A DNA stretch of 64,000 nt from Hofstenia miamia (GCA_004352715.1 SCFE01000104.1:530276-594275); one strand, 5' to 3'; positions 9,475 through 21,345 are shown, counted from the stretch's first letter. Notes: a model not told the origin generated them from the sequence alone. A program made the numbers and translations.

Positions 9475-12239
9475 GATCAAAAGTTATAATTGTAAAAATA
9501 TCCTCAAATTAAATTTAGAATTTTATGCAAAGCGTCTAAAAATTATTTTTGATTAAAATCTAAGGAATGAATGTACAAATTTTCATATGTACAAATCGAT
9601 TTATACAGTCTTAAGCTCCTTTAAGTGGGGGTAACTTTGTTACCCCATACTTCTTTTAACTGAAATTTATTTTAAAGTTGTTTAACCGGTAAATGCATTT
9701 TTTGATGAGGCCATGTATATAGGGATGTAAAATCCCAAGAGTTAATAATATGAATGGTACACATAACATTTTTAGACAAAGATAGCTTTTATAATTTTTT
9801 TTATGTATTTATTATATAATTATTATTATGTGATAAAGGCATACATCTAAATGTGAGCACCGAAGAAGTAAATATTTTATCTATTTTGCAAAAAAAATAG
9901 TTTATTTTCCAATATTACCTATAGTGGAAGGCTGATTATTTCGATTCTAATTTCAGTGGTCAGCCTGTAACAAAGGCCAAATCATGCAAGGATCATTTAA
10001 TATTAATTTAGTGTGTCCTTGCTTATTGAGAATTTAAGTGCCATAATGTAATTTTATTCAGAGTAACAATTGAAAAAATTGTAATCTTAGTTTTTAGCTT
10101 ACTAATTTGTAAGTGTAGATTTGAAATTATTCCAAAGGAACTAAATTGCATTTCCTTTAAAAGAGCCATTAATTTCATCCATCAAATCGATTAACTGTCA
10201 TGATACGATTAGGGTGGCTTAGTCAACGAGATTTCAGTTACACTAATAGGATCCGATGTTTTCCTGTAATTACGATTTGTGTTTCTTCAACCACAAAATT
10301 GCAAATGATCTGTCTTAACCTCAGGAACTTTGTAACTAAAAAATGTTTGCATAATGACTGTGATTTAATGCTAAAAGATGTTAATGAACACTTAGAACAA
10401 ATTTCGCTCTTTTTTTCTGAACATAAAATCGTAAATTGCTCACAATTAGATGAAAACGTTCTAATTTTTTAAAATTTGGAACCTTTCACCAAAATCATTC
10501 TCTCAACAATTATTGATAAGGTTGGTGTGTTTAACTTGTGTGTATTTATGAAAAATATTACCCTATCTATGAGCATCTAAATTTAAAATTTTTGAGATAT
10601 CCTTTAAAAATTGTTTGTATCCCCAAAATGTTGCCTAAATTTTGGATTTTTTGTAAAATTTACGTACAGTTGTTTTGTGATATTTTTAAATTTCGTAAAA
10701 ATTTTGGCAACTACCTCACTTAAGACAAAAATTAATGAAATACAGAGCATAAATATGTTGTATATATATATATATATATCATTCTATTATGTATTATTAG
10801 AAATAATGAGATAGATATGCTTTAGGAAAATATGCAATCTCATTTAGCCAAAATGTATTTCAAAAGAAAAAAAATGTATGACACATTGCCTTATTGGAAT
10901 GTTAGGCTGTTGTGTATATTATATTCAACATTTTTCAATACAGTTTAATTAATTATATTGTACTTCAAAGCTCTGTAATATTCCCACATTTCATTTTCTC
11001 TAAAAAATTTTAAACTTATACTTTAAAAATTCCTGTTAATTGACAAAAATTGCATGAGTACGTTCATAGATAAATCCGACGTAATATCCTATAGAAAACG
11101 CCAAAACCAAATTTTGAAAGTTTAATTTTGCTAGAAAAACATTGAATTTCCATGTAACAGGAGACCCACAATCTCAGCATAATGGACACATACTTCAAAA
11201 TCATGAAGTCAATAATATTAATATATAAATATAGTAATAAACCCACTTAATAATAATCTATTCACAAGTGTAGTGCTTACACTAAACTATTTGAATTGAG
11301 AAAATAAATTTTTTACTTCATAATGGTAATCAAAAAATGTAAATACCGTACCATGATGAATTTTATGAAATTTTTATACAAACGTAAATTGTAAGAATAT
11401 TTTAATATTATACGAGAAGAAAAATCCATTATCTTACTATCTGGTAGTCATGCAATAATTTGAAATGTTTTTTCCCTATAAAAATTGTGGCTAATTACAA
11501 AATGTTTATAAAAGTAGTTCTTGCATCACAGCCTTAATACGGTGTGACACTTGGACCTATCTTCTCTTTCCTTTGGTTACAGGAATTGGAATTTCTGTGG
11601 TTTACAGGGAAACGTTATAGAGCAACGAAAGAAAATTAAAGGAGAAATTTCTTATTGATAATAAGGGGTAGGGACAGCTAGCAGGATGACAAACTTTTTT
11701 TGAAGTTCTCCGAACCCCTAAGACTGGGCCATGGTATATGGTACTGAATACTTGTAGGCAAAAATTATTGAATTTTTTTAGCAAAAAACATTCCATATGA
11801 AATTAGAAGAATGTGATATTCAAAGCTAAACCTGAAATTCAGGAGTTCATTTAGTAATACCAACTTTTTCTGTTTTAGTTAACATGCAAAACGATAGTTG
11901 CTTTTTTCTTACTTTCGTAATACCCAAAGAACCAAGTACTACAAACGCCTCTTCGTATAACAATTCACGAAATGTAGACTTAACTCAACCAGTGTATTTT
12001 TTACATAATGACATTTGTGCTATTGTAAATAGAAAGGTTAGTTGAGAAAAGTGTTTACTTGAACAAAAATTACCTATAACGTAGAACATCCCTAATGATG
12101 CTAAGAAGTTTTTGACAACGCCTCAAAACCGGATAACAAGGGAGCCATTCTTAATTTCTCTGTTAATGTTTTTCAATAATTGAGAAATTTTGAATGTAAT
12201 GAAATTCATATAAGAATGCATTAATATGTTTACAATATA
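9475..12239. other. Intergenic, no gene recognised
   Basis: AT-rich. The longest open frame worth noting (plus strand, 10200-10472, 90 codons) has no recognisable domain. The third GGGGTAAC hairpin and a small TA run (about 10760-10779) lie here. Confidence 0.5.
9628..9646. repeat. GGGGTAAC hairpin, copy 3
   Basis: GGGGTAACTTTGTTACCCC is a perfect 8-bp stem with a TTT loop, more than 1 kb from the other two copies. Confidence 0.6.
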
Positions 12240-12308
12240 TGTAAATAAATATATATATATATGTAAATATATATATGTAAATAAATATATATATATGTAA
12301 ATATATAT
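12240..12308. repeat. (ATGTAA)/(TA) microsatellite
   Basis: Alternating ATGTAAAT and TA runs. Confidence 0.85.
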
Positions 12309-12505
12309 TGTGACATCGGTAGAGTGCACGGAGGTGCACGAACGTTAGAACGAATGCTGACTAATCCTCTATTAACAATTGTTTCAATGGTTTATATACA
12401 ATGGTTCTCACTACAATATTTACAAATATCTGGTTACACCAGTAGGCATAGCAAATACGAAAACAGCGACTGGTCGATAATGATACCTAGGTACCTGCCA
12501 CCACA

Positions 12506-12506
<1 letters not shown>

Positions 12507-12536
<30 letters not shown>

Positions 12537-12539
12537 TAT
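12507..12539. repeat. (TA)n microsatellite
   Basis: A TA run abutting the hAT-like element that starts at 12540. Confidence 0.85.
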
Positions 12540-12887
12540 TAGAGACTGACAATATGAGGCAAACATGGACCCGAACCCGACCCAATCATAATATTTATTA
12601 TCCGCACCCAACCCGACCCGAAAATTTAGTACCAGACACCTACCCGAAACTTTGAATTTGATTTGACGTTGTCTATCTTTCTCCAATCAAATGATCATTA
12701 ACATCAATCATTTTCTGACGGAGAAACAGCAATTCATTCGTATTACTTAACGTCTTGGACATTTCTCAGTTCAAGATGAGAATAACATCAATATTTTGTA
12801 AATAATAAAAATAAATCTAATCTTTGTACTCGAACCCGACAGGACCCAAAACCCGATCGGGTTTATCAGGTACCCGATGTCACTCTA
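12540..12887. mobile_element. hAT-like non-autonomous element (MITE), 348 bp
   Basis: The left end TAGAGACTGACAATATG matches the reverse complement of the right end, TAGAGTGACATCGGG, apart from two extra bases. TAGAG-type termini are characteristic of the hAT superfamily. Inside, several copies of ACCCGAACCCGACCC-like motifs lie near both ends, like the subterminal transposase-binding repeats of hAT elements. The target duplication cannot be judged because the left flank is a TA microsatellite. There is no transposase. Confidence 0.5.
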
Positions 12888-13269
12888 TAAGAATAATTTA
12901 TGCAAAGCTTTAGTACTAAGTGAATATTGCTTGTTAACAAGAACAAAGTTTATTGACAAATTATTTTTTAACGATGCTTCAAAAATTTCTTTCTAAATTT
13001 ATTTAGAATAAAAATGTTCAATTTAAATTTAGTGCATTGTTGAAGTATATAAGCCAGTACATTTTTTCAAAGTACCAATACAAATATTTCATAATTATAA
13101 AATTATGAATTTGACTGTTGTAATGAAATGGCGATGATAATATGTTTGTCATTGTTTATTTCTTTGACTGCCAGCAATTTTTATCCTACATAATGCAGTT
13201 TTGTCTACTTGTAGCAGAATTATAAAAATCATCAGTGATGTTGAGATATGAAGTCCACTAAATGCTTTA

Positions 13270-13418
13270 TAAACATTTCTAAGCAACTTCTAAACATTTC
13301 CTTGACGCCTTCTAAACCTCTTCTAAACGTCTTCTAGACGTCTTCTAAACGTTTTCTGAACGTCTTCTAAACGTCTTCTAAACCATTTCTAAACGTCTTA
13401 AAGACGTCTTCTACGCCT
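13270..13418. repeat. 11-bp minisatellite (CTTCTAAACGT)n
   Basis: At least nine consecutive 11-bp units of the form CTTCTAAACGT, with variants CTTCTAGACGT, TTTCTGAACGT and CTTAAAGACGT; earlier units are more degenerate. The array ends directly against the outer edge of the element B 3' LTR. Confidence 0.8.
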
Positions 13419-13425
13419 GACATAG

Positions 13426-14754
13426 TATAGAATCATCAGCCAGGCTTTAGATGTGTAATAACTCAGAGCTATTTAGAGATGCTGAACTACAGTTTTGTAC
13501 AAGCGGGGTAATGTCTATCTAGATTAACAATTGTTGTCTCATGTACACGTTTCTCTATATCCAAACTAAACTGTATTTAGAATCCACATAATACTAGAAT
13601 AACGTATAATAGCCACTATTTAGGTAACCACATGAGAGATACTCCAGTTAACGATGGGCTCGCTGCCAGAAGCAGTATCTGATCACCAAGAAGCCATCTG
13701 CCATTCCGCAACAGAGTAATGTTCCATCCAATGACAGACTCAGCTCATTCTCACTTGACTTAATTTTGTTATGTGTACCCTAACTATGTGATAATAAACA
13801 GTAATGCAGGCACTACTCAACTTAATGACTCATTCTCAGATGCAGTGTAATTACTAATAGCGTATTAATGCAACCATTCATTGACACTAACTGCTAATAT
13901 AAAAATCTAGTTAGCAAATAGCATAGCAGTTTCCCACCCTACATGTAATAATAGCAAATATGACTATCGACACTAGTTGCAACAAAGTCAAGAGGAGTTA
14001 AAAACTATTGCATTATTCAACAAATAGCAGCTTCCTAAACCTACGACATTTCCAACATATACAATAACATTTATGGATAAGAAGCCATTATTGGTCATTA
14101 TGAGTCCAAAGTAAATAACAAATTTGGATCTAAAATAAGATAAATAAAGATAGATAATTCCTAGGGTGGTGATCCCGCCTTATCTCGCATTTGTTACTAT
14201 ATGCAATGATTAAGAAGCATTGATAGCCAGCTAGGCGGTAGTTAAAACCCTTATACCTAATCCTAACTTATATGCATGGTTTCGATCTAGGCAACAAACC
14301 ATTCTATCCCTCACAACAGCCTAATGATCGGCACAATGCATGAATCGCCTAGCTGCACATTCTATTTAATAATCAAACCGAGTAAAATGAGTAGCTAATA
14401 AGGAGTTTATTCTCCATCAACGATTCTCCTTTGGTTTTACATATTTATAGAAGTTTTAATAAACATATTACTTGCTAAACAAGTACCTGTCACCTTTTTA
14501 GTTGCCAGCTAGCAGAAATTTCTGCTTTAATATGGCGCTTGCAAAATCAACGTGGAGTGTAAACGTCCACATGTAATTTGTCAAAAGTTCGAATAACAAG
14601 TAATTGTTTTCACAAATTAATATCGAATTAAATTGCATGGCTTGGTTTAATGCTAATCTATCAAAAACACAAAATTAATAAAATCATATAAATTTATCAT
14701 TCAATCTTGTTCCCCAATTTCAGTTCTTTTTGTATTCTGATGGATTATGCTACA
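13426..14754 (-). repeat. 3' LTR of element B
   Basis: Read on the minus strand it starts TGTAGCATAATCC and ends GATTCTATA; the final CA dinucleotide context has decayed. It aligns along its whole length with 24736-26063, with mid-90s percent identity by eye. The length is 1329 bp, against 1328 bp for the partner. Just outside it lies CCTGACATAG, which resembles the outer PBS-like tag seen on other LTRs here. Confidence 0.9.
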
Positions 14755-14764
14755 CGCCTCCCTC
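14755..14764 (-). promoter_or_regulatory. Polypurine tract of element B
   Basis: The minus strand reads GAGGGAGGCG directly before the TGTAGC start of the 3' LTR, in the plus-strand primer position. Confidence 0.75.
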
Positions 14765-14788
14765 AGCTTGCGTTGATTTTAGGATTGC

Positions 14789-17700
14789 TCACTCTCCGTG
14801 GACTAGTGTGTCCACTCTTTTTATCAGTGTTTCTGCTTGGGTTTGTTCCCATGTTAGCTGTGCGAATTCTGTTTGTTTTGTTAGTTTTAGTACTGTTTCC
14901 TTTTCGGTTGTCGTCATTTCAGCATATCTGATGATTTTTGTTGTTTGGATTGATTCAGTGATTGTTGTTATCTGTCTGAGTTCGTTGAGTTTTTCTTTGA
15001 AGAGCAGGTAGAATTTTTTATATAGTTTTAGGCCTTTAATGCCAATCATTAACGTCATTAGAGCGTCTGCCCTACTGGTGTGAGCGAGTTCTTCTTTGAG
15101 ACGAGTGTTCAGATAGAAGAATTTGAATGTATTTAGAAGGCTTTTTGTGTTCTCTACGTCTTTGTAGAAGAAGCTTATGTTATTTAGTATGTCTTCTTCT
15201 GTGATTTCATCTGGCTTATTTTTGTTCATTCGAATCATTGTGATAATTTCTATGCATTTTGATACATCATAGTATCTGTATTCTTTGTTCCATATATCCA
15301 TCCATAGAATGTCGTTTACTCCTGAAAATAGTATGATTGTTTTTAATGATCTGTTTTCAATTTCTGTTCTCAGTTCCTGTAGTTGTGTATGAATGGGTTT
15401 TCCTTCTTCATACAGTTCATATGGGGTTATTGTGGCTTCTACATATATGCGTTCCTTGTTGTCCTGTTGGAGCATTATTTGTTTAGTCTTTTTATATGCT
15501 TCTGTTTGGACTAGTCATTTTGCCTTCTCTTTTGTGTTTGTATAAGTTTTGAATTCGTGTAGGAATCCTTTTGCTATTTTTCTATCCTTTGGTAGTCTCC
15601 ATCATGGTAGTATCATTGGTATCGAGATTGTTTCTGGTGGAGTGCATTTTAGTATTTTTGTCTCGACATTTGCTTCTATTGTTTGGTAATGTCCCGTTGT
15701 TATTGGTGCTGTTGCCATCCCTATTGTTGCTGGATAATTCATTTTCACTTCGTATATTTTTTCCCCAGAAGTGTTGTGTCAATCCCTTTTTGCTTAGTTT
15801 CACTAGGGTGTCTGGTTTCATTTCTATTTTCAACGTTATGCATTCCGCATCAACAGCTAATTGGTTGTATGGTTTGAGTAGCTTGATGAGTTCAGTTTTT
15901 GTGAACACTTCCATGAACATTAATTTCATGGTTGCTACTGTGTGGTTTTCCTTGATAAATTGGTAGTTTCTTGCCGTTATCTCTGTTGTTTCTTGATGTA
16001 TTTTGATTTCTATTGGGTATCGCTCATCTTCGGTATTGATCCATTTGATCATGCTTGCCAGACTTAGATTTCCCACTTTTCCATATTTATTTGATCCATG
16101 CGCTCTTGTGTTTTTGGTGAGAGTAATATGTTAGAACTAGTTAGTAGGTTGTCTTCTGATTCCATTTCAGCTTATGTTTTGGTTGTTATGTTAAGTATCT
16201 CTATCAGTTTGATGCTGCCCTCTTTTGAAATTTCTTGTGCCTTTTTTATGATTTTTAAGAATGAGCATCTTGGGTTCTCTCTGGTGAAGCGTTGTGTTTC
16301 TGACATTGTGATTTGTTCTATGTTTTTGTCTTTCATGATGTCAACTATTTCTGTTGTTTTCGCTATTTTTCTTTTTATTAACGTTTTGGTGGTTATCCAC
16401 AGTTGTTCCTCCATTTGTTTCAGTTTTGTGTCAGATGTTGCACCCCAGATATATTTTCGTGTTGCATCGTCAAATAGTGCGATTTTGTTGGGGCATATTT
16501 CTGTCTTGTTGGCTATTGATACCATTGTTATCATACACATCGGGTGTTTGTTCATGATGATTATCAGTATTCTTTTCTGCACTGTTTGTATAGGTTTCTC
16601 TTGTTTGTCTGGGGAGACGAACTTCTCGATATTTCCTTTCAGCATCCAGTTTTTTGTTGCCGTATTTATTGGGGAGAATGCGATTTCATATGTTGTGTTC
16701 TTGCTTAATTTCATTCTTGTTTTCCTGGAAACGGGAATTTTCAATGTTTCATCCTGTGTTAGGTATATGGCCAGTATCCATATTGTTGTTCTGAATCTTA
16801 TCTCAGGGGCGTTGATTTCGTCAAACATGTACGATTTGAAGCTCTTTTTGGTGTTGAGTTTGTAAGCCCTGTTGATTTCCTGTAGTAAGATTTCTACTGA
16901 TTTGTGGTATCATTTTGACAGGGCTTCTATGTTGATTTTTGGCCAGTCTTCCTCTGATGTTTTGGATACTTTTGTGTTGTTCCATGTTTCCTGTATTTGC
17001 TTTAGGTGTTCTTGTCTCTGATACTGCATTTTATATGTAGTTGCATAAGTTTTCTGATGTCCGTTGATTTTGTTGTTAGTTCTATTGTTTTGGCTTGCTG
17101 GTAAAGTTCTACAGCTATCCATGGCTCCACCAATAATCAGTATACTGTTCCCCAGTAATCTATTTGTAGATCGAATTTGATCAACTCTGGTACTGTTGTC
17201 TTGTCTTGTGTTTTCTCTTTTAGGAATACATTTTGGACTTGCATGCTCACTTCGTATAGAAATTTTGGTATATCTTGTTCCATTACGATCGTGATGATTA
17301 CAATTTGTACGTTGTGTCGTTCTGCTAGTTTTAGTGTTGTCTGCATTTGTTTTTCCAATTTGTTTGTATACTCTTTTTCTTTTAGAATCTGAATTAGTAT
17401 GAGATTTTCTTTATCCAGGTTGATTTGTTCAATGTTTGCAATCTTATCTTTTGACATTATTATGTTTTGAACGTCGGCAAGTGTGAAGTTATTGCAGAAG
17501 TTGATGTGAATTGTGCTTCTGTAGTAGGGGCGTTCAAGTGTTTCATTCATTCTCTGTAGGTAACTTATTATTGTGTTTACCATTGGTCTGTTTTCTTTGT
17601 CTAGAATGATGGGAAGGTTTGTTTCTTCCGTTTTCATTTGTCTTTGTAGTAGGCTTTGTGTTTCTGGGGATAGTTTTTCATATGCATTGTAAATCATTTT

Positions 17701-18354
17701 TATCTTTGGTATGAAATATGGGTGCAACTTTTCTCCATCTATCATTAACATTCTTTTGTTTTGTTCAATTGAGCGCATGGTGCTCTTGGACATCGTTTTC
17801 ATGCTTTCTGAGGGGGCATGTAGCATTTCCTGAGTGAGTATGAGAGGTCTTCTTGCACTGGTGCTTGGTTCGTACTCTATTTCTGAACCACTGCTAATGG
17901 ATTCCAGTTGGTCCCCTTTTGGTCGGTTTCCTTCCGGACATCCTCTTAGCATTTGACCAGCTGCGGATTCTGTAGTACCATCAGCCTCTAGTTGCTTTCA
18001 TATTACTACAGTTCTTCCACCACTTACACCTTCCCCTGGATAGTCGTTCCTCCACTTGCCCTCTTGTTGGCGGTGTGGAGTACTTGAAGGAAGGTTGGGA
18101 CTTCGAGTATGAGCACTTTTTGTCTGCCTGCCCTCTAGTTGGCGGTGGGGACTACTCCGTGTATGAATGTTGTCGCCTTTGGTTGCTCTGCCCTCTAGTT
18201 GGCAGTGAGGACTACTCAGCATTTGATCTTCTACGCTACTGTTGGTCACCATGCCCTCTAGTTGGCGGTGACGACTACTAGGTATTTCTTTTGCTTCGTC
18301 TTGTTGTCTAATGTTCTCACAGTCCCTCATTCCTCGACGTGATTGGTATTGCAT
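14789..18354 (-). pseudogene. Third ORF (ORF3) of LTR element B, unknown function, decayed
   Basis: About 3.5 kb of coding-like sequence between integrase and the polypurine tract, now split over frames (18354-17137, 17122-16172, 16076-15582, 15475-14789). It starts within the last ~38 bases of the integrase frame, in the +1 frame relative to pol, as in element A. The order is: HRQLEG repeats (about 18280-18050), an acidic and serine-rich linker, a block with HPYFIP and LSPETQSLL, a mixed alpha/beta stretch, ANKTEICP and YIWGAT, NQLAV and ECITLKI, then LFSGVNDILW and ELAHTSRADALMTLM. No transmembrane segment or signal peptide is visible, arguing against Env. LFSGVND is faintly like the GxND block of SGNH hydrolases, but the other SGNH blocks are not found. 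Conservation of the whole order in two diverged elements says it was a real gene. Confidence 0.7.
18057..18285 (-). repeat. Coding tandem repeats in ORF3 of element B
   Basis: Four copies of a core read on the plus strand as CCCTCTAGTTGGCGGTG start at 18059, 18131, 18191 and 18254. The spacings 72, 60 and 63 are all multiples of three. Each encodes PHRQLEG or a close variant on the minus strand. The same core occurs between protease and RT at 21444-21725. Confidence 0.8.
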
Positions 18355-19730
18355 CTGATGGTGTGCTCATTTGGGGGATGGTTGCTTCATCTTCCAATTT
18401 CCTAAATTGAGATATTAGGTTTAAGTCCCATGTTTCAGGGTTATAATTTATGTTTTCTTTTGCTGCCCTTTTAGGCATTATTCTTTTTTGTATTTCATCT
18501 TCCTGTATTTCATGTCTGAATTCTTCCTCGAATTCGTCCTCAGGAAGGCTCTCTAATTCTTCCATTTCATACCTATTTTCTCCTTCATTATGTATTAGTT
18601 TAAATTCAGTGTTTTCATCTAGGGTTGCACCTTCGATGTTGGTAATTGCTCTCTTTAAGTTTTGAAAATGTAAAATTTTTTCGTTATTTAGCATATACTC
18701 ATTATTGTCTAATACTTTTTTAATTGTATAAGGCCCTGGCCATACCGTTTTTAGTTTTCATACTTGATTATCGTCATTCACCTTAATAGGTGTGAATACA
18801 TAGACCTTATCACCTATTTTGTGCGTGTGTCCATATATTTTTTTATTATAGTTGCGCTCCTGTCTTGTTGCCGACTTTTTTGTGTTGTGGCACATTGTTT
18901 TGTGAATTGCTGTGATTTGTTGCTTTAGTTGTCTTACGAATTGGTTGTCTAACTTTTGTGAGTAGTTTGAGAATTGCATCAATAGTGGCGTTGTCGCCTC
19001 TCTCCCATACATTGCCTTGAATGGAGTTACCTTTGTTGTTGCATGTACCGAGGTGTTGTAGAAATATTCCACCATTTGTATGACTTCTCTCCATTTGTTT
19101 CCTCCTATTCTTGATGTAGTTACTCTTATGAGTTTTATTAGTGTACGATTTAGTCTTTCTACTGCTCCATTTGCTTGTGGGTGGTAAGCTGTCTTTCTTT
19201 TGCTATCAATTTTGAGTAATTTGGCCAGTTCTTGAAACAGTGTGCTTTCAAATTGGGGTCCTTTGTCCGTTATTATCTTTTCCATTGGGCCTATTTTTAG
19301 TATCCATTCTTTTAGTACGATGTTTGCTGTTTCTTCGGCTGTTGTGTTTTTCATTGGGATCATTTTAGTGTATTTGGTGAAGTTATCTATCATTACTAAT
19401 AGATATTGGTACCCCTCTTCGTCTTTGGATAGCATTTCTATGTCAATGTGTACGATTTCATTTGGTTTGGTGGATATGATTTTCTCTAGTTGTGCTCTTT
19501 GTTGTGGAAGTGTTGTGGGTTATTCAGTAGGCATGTACTGCACTTGTTTATAACGTCTTCTGTTACCTTCCTTACCCCTGTTGTAATGTATTTTGAGTTG
19601 AATGTCATTTTGGTTTGTATAATGTCCAGAAGTCCTTTTTCATGGGTTTTTCTTATTAAGTCTCTTTTAAAATATTCAGGTATTGCTATTTGATTGGTTT
19701 TTCCTGCAGTGTAGAGTAGTCATTCGTTTT
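18317..19730 (-). pseudogene. Integrase of element B (frameshifted)
   Basis: Ty3/Gypsy-type integrase, all three catalytic residues present: Asp in HIDIEML near 19445, Asp in ITDKGPQFES near 19270, Glu in NGAVERLNR near 19160. The upstream HHCC module (HEKG, then CSTCLLNN near 19545) is in another frame, so a one-base shift lies near 19530. After ...VNDDNQV a stop near 18758 interrupts the frame before WPGPYTI; the C-terminal tail is long and acidic (18694-18317) and ends overlapping ORF3. The enzyme would join the linear cDNA to host DNA. As assembled it cannot be made in one piece. Confidence 0.85.
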
Positions 19731-20480
19731 CCATGTGTATCTGTTGAAATAACTTTTGGTGATTTTCGATAGCTCCTTCTCTTGGTTTTTTAGTTTTTCT
19801 TTTATTTCTTTTAGTATTATGTCTTGATTTTGTCTTTCTATTATTTCATCTTCCACTATCTCTTCTTTGATCATGATTGGTATGATTGCTTTTCCTTTTT
19901 TGTCAACATTTATTTCAGGTAGGTCTTCATATTCATTGTGTGGTATGAACTGAAATTCCGTTTTGTTTCCTTCTTTCTTCTTGAGATCTCTTTTGTACTC
20001 TGGTAATGAGGTCCAGAAGTCGGCATTAGAGTGGAGTTTTAATTTCCTGTGTTCAATTGTGAAATTGAATTCATTGAGGTATTCTATCCACTGTGAGACT
20101 ATCGACAACTTGTCTCCTGAGAATTTTTTCAGCCAAGCAAGGCCACTGTTGTCTGTTCTTACCCGGAATTTTTTTCCAATTAAGAAGTGTCGGAATTTTT
20201 TTATACTTTCTATTAGTGTGAGCATCTCTAGTTTTGTGGATCCGTAGTTTTCTTTGCTTGTTTTTAGTTTCCTGCTGAAGAATTGTATTGGTGCTTCTTT
20301 CCCTTCTTTTATTTGACTGATTGTTGCTCCTATTGCCACTTTACTTGTGTCGCAATCCAGTATAAATTCTTTTCCGTAGTCTGGGGTGTTCAGAGAAGGT
20401 AATTTGGATAGTTCGTGTTTTATTTTATCTAGTTCCTCCTATTGTTCCCAGGTCCAAATGAATGGTACGGATTTTTTCAT
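19731..20480 (-). pseudogene. RNase H domain of element B pol
   Basis: Follows RT in the same frame. The catalytic acids are visible: Asp in LDCDTSKVAIGA near 20360, Glu in KLEMLTL near 20230, Asp in RTDNSGLAWL near 20140, and a final HSNADFWTSLP block near 20010. It removes the RNA strand during reverse transcription. A TGA near 20440 (before EELDKIKHE) breaks the link to RT. The linker after it (about 20000-19731) is highly charged, as is usual before a Gypsy integrase. Confidence 0.85.
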
Positions 20481-21345
20481 TAAGTTTGTCATTTTTGCCG
20501 TCTTTCCTGTGATATCCAGTATAAATGTACCGTAGTATTTAAAGAAACCCATTATTCTTTGTAGATCTTTCTTTGTGTTTGGTTTTTCGATTTTTCTTAT
20601 CATTTCTCATGCGTTATCTTTCATGCTGATTTGTCCTTCACTTATTATTCGTCCTAGGAAAATTACTTTTTTCTTCAGTATATTGCATTTGTTGCCATTT
20701 ACTCTTAGTCCAGCATCCTTCAATATCTTCAGTGTTCTATCTAGTTTTTGTAAATGTTGTTCTATGGTGTCGCTTGTTATGATTATGTCGTCAATGTAGG
20801 TGTTTATTCCTTCTTCAATTTTATTTTGCTTATTTTTCAGAACTTTAGTGATGTAGCATTGAAATGTTGCTGGTGTGTTGCATAGTCTGAACGCCATGTA
20901 TATCCACTTGTATAATCCGTATGGTGTTATAAATGCTGTCTTTTCTATATCTTTTGGCTCCATTTGTACCTGCCAATAGGCTTTGCACAGATCTATTACT
21001 GTAAAATATTTGTGATTGCTTGCCTTGTACAGCATGTCTTCGATTCTTGGTAGTGGATAGGAGTCCTTTTTTTGTTACCTCATATAGTTTTCTGAAGTCG
21101 ATGCATAGTCTGTATTTTTCTCCTTGTTTGACGAATACTGTTGGTGCCACGTACGGACTTTTGCTTGGTCTTATTATTTTGTTGTCAATTAGTTCATTTA
21201 GGATTCTGTTGTATTCGTCCTTCAATTGTTCAGGGACTCTCCACACTGGTAGCTTTATCAGTTTGTCCGTTGTTGTTATTATTTTGTGTGTTTTGCCGAT
21301 CACTTGTCCAACACTTATTTTGCCAAAGTTGAAGATTTGATTGTT
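20481..21345 (-). pseudogene. Reverse transcriptase of element B
   Basis: Gypsy-type RT. Finger motif RPSKSPYVAPTVFV and LCIDFRKL lie near 21170-21080; a one-base frameshift near 21065 follows; then palm motifs FTVIDLCKAYWQV (first catalytic Asp) near 20990, the TPATFQ block near 20870, and YIDDIII, the YxDD active site, near 20795. The LGRII and FFKYYG thumb blocks follow. A TGA at about 20607 interrupts it. Protease and RT frames are otherwise the same, so a single Pro-Pol polyprotein was the likely ancestor. Confidence 0.88.

Noticed and set aside
10200-10472. 90-codon plus-strand open frame
   Set aside because: No domain, no splice context and no conservation visible in the window.
14789-15475. 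ORF3 C-terminal part as an SGNH hydrolase (LFSGVND)
   Set aside because: Only a GxND-like block is present; the GDS Ser block and the DxxH block are not found.
14789-18354. ORF3 as a retroviral envelope gene
   Set aside because: No signal peptide, membrane anchor or cleavage-site pattern is visible; composition is that of a soluble protein.
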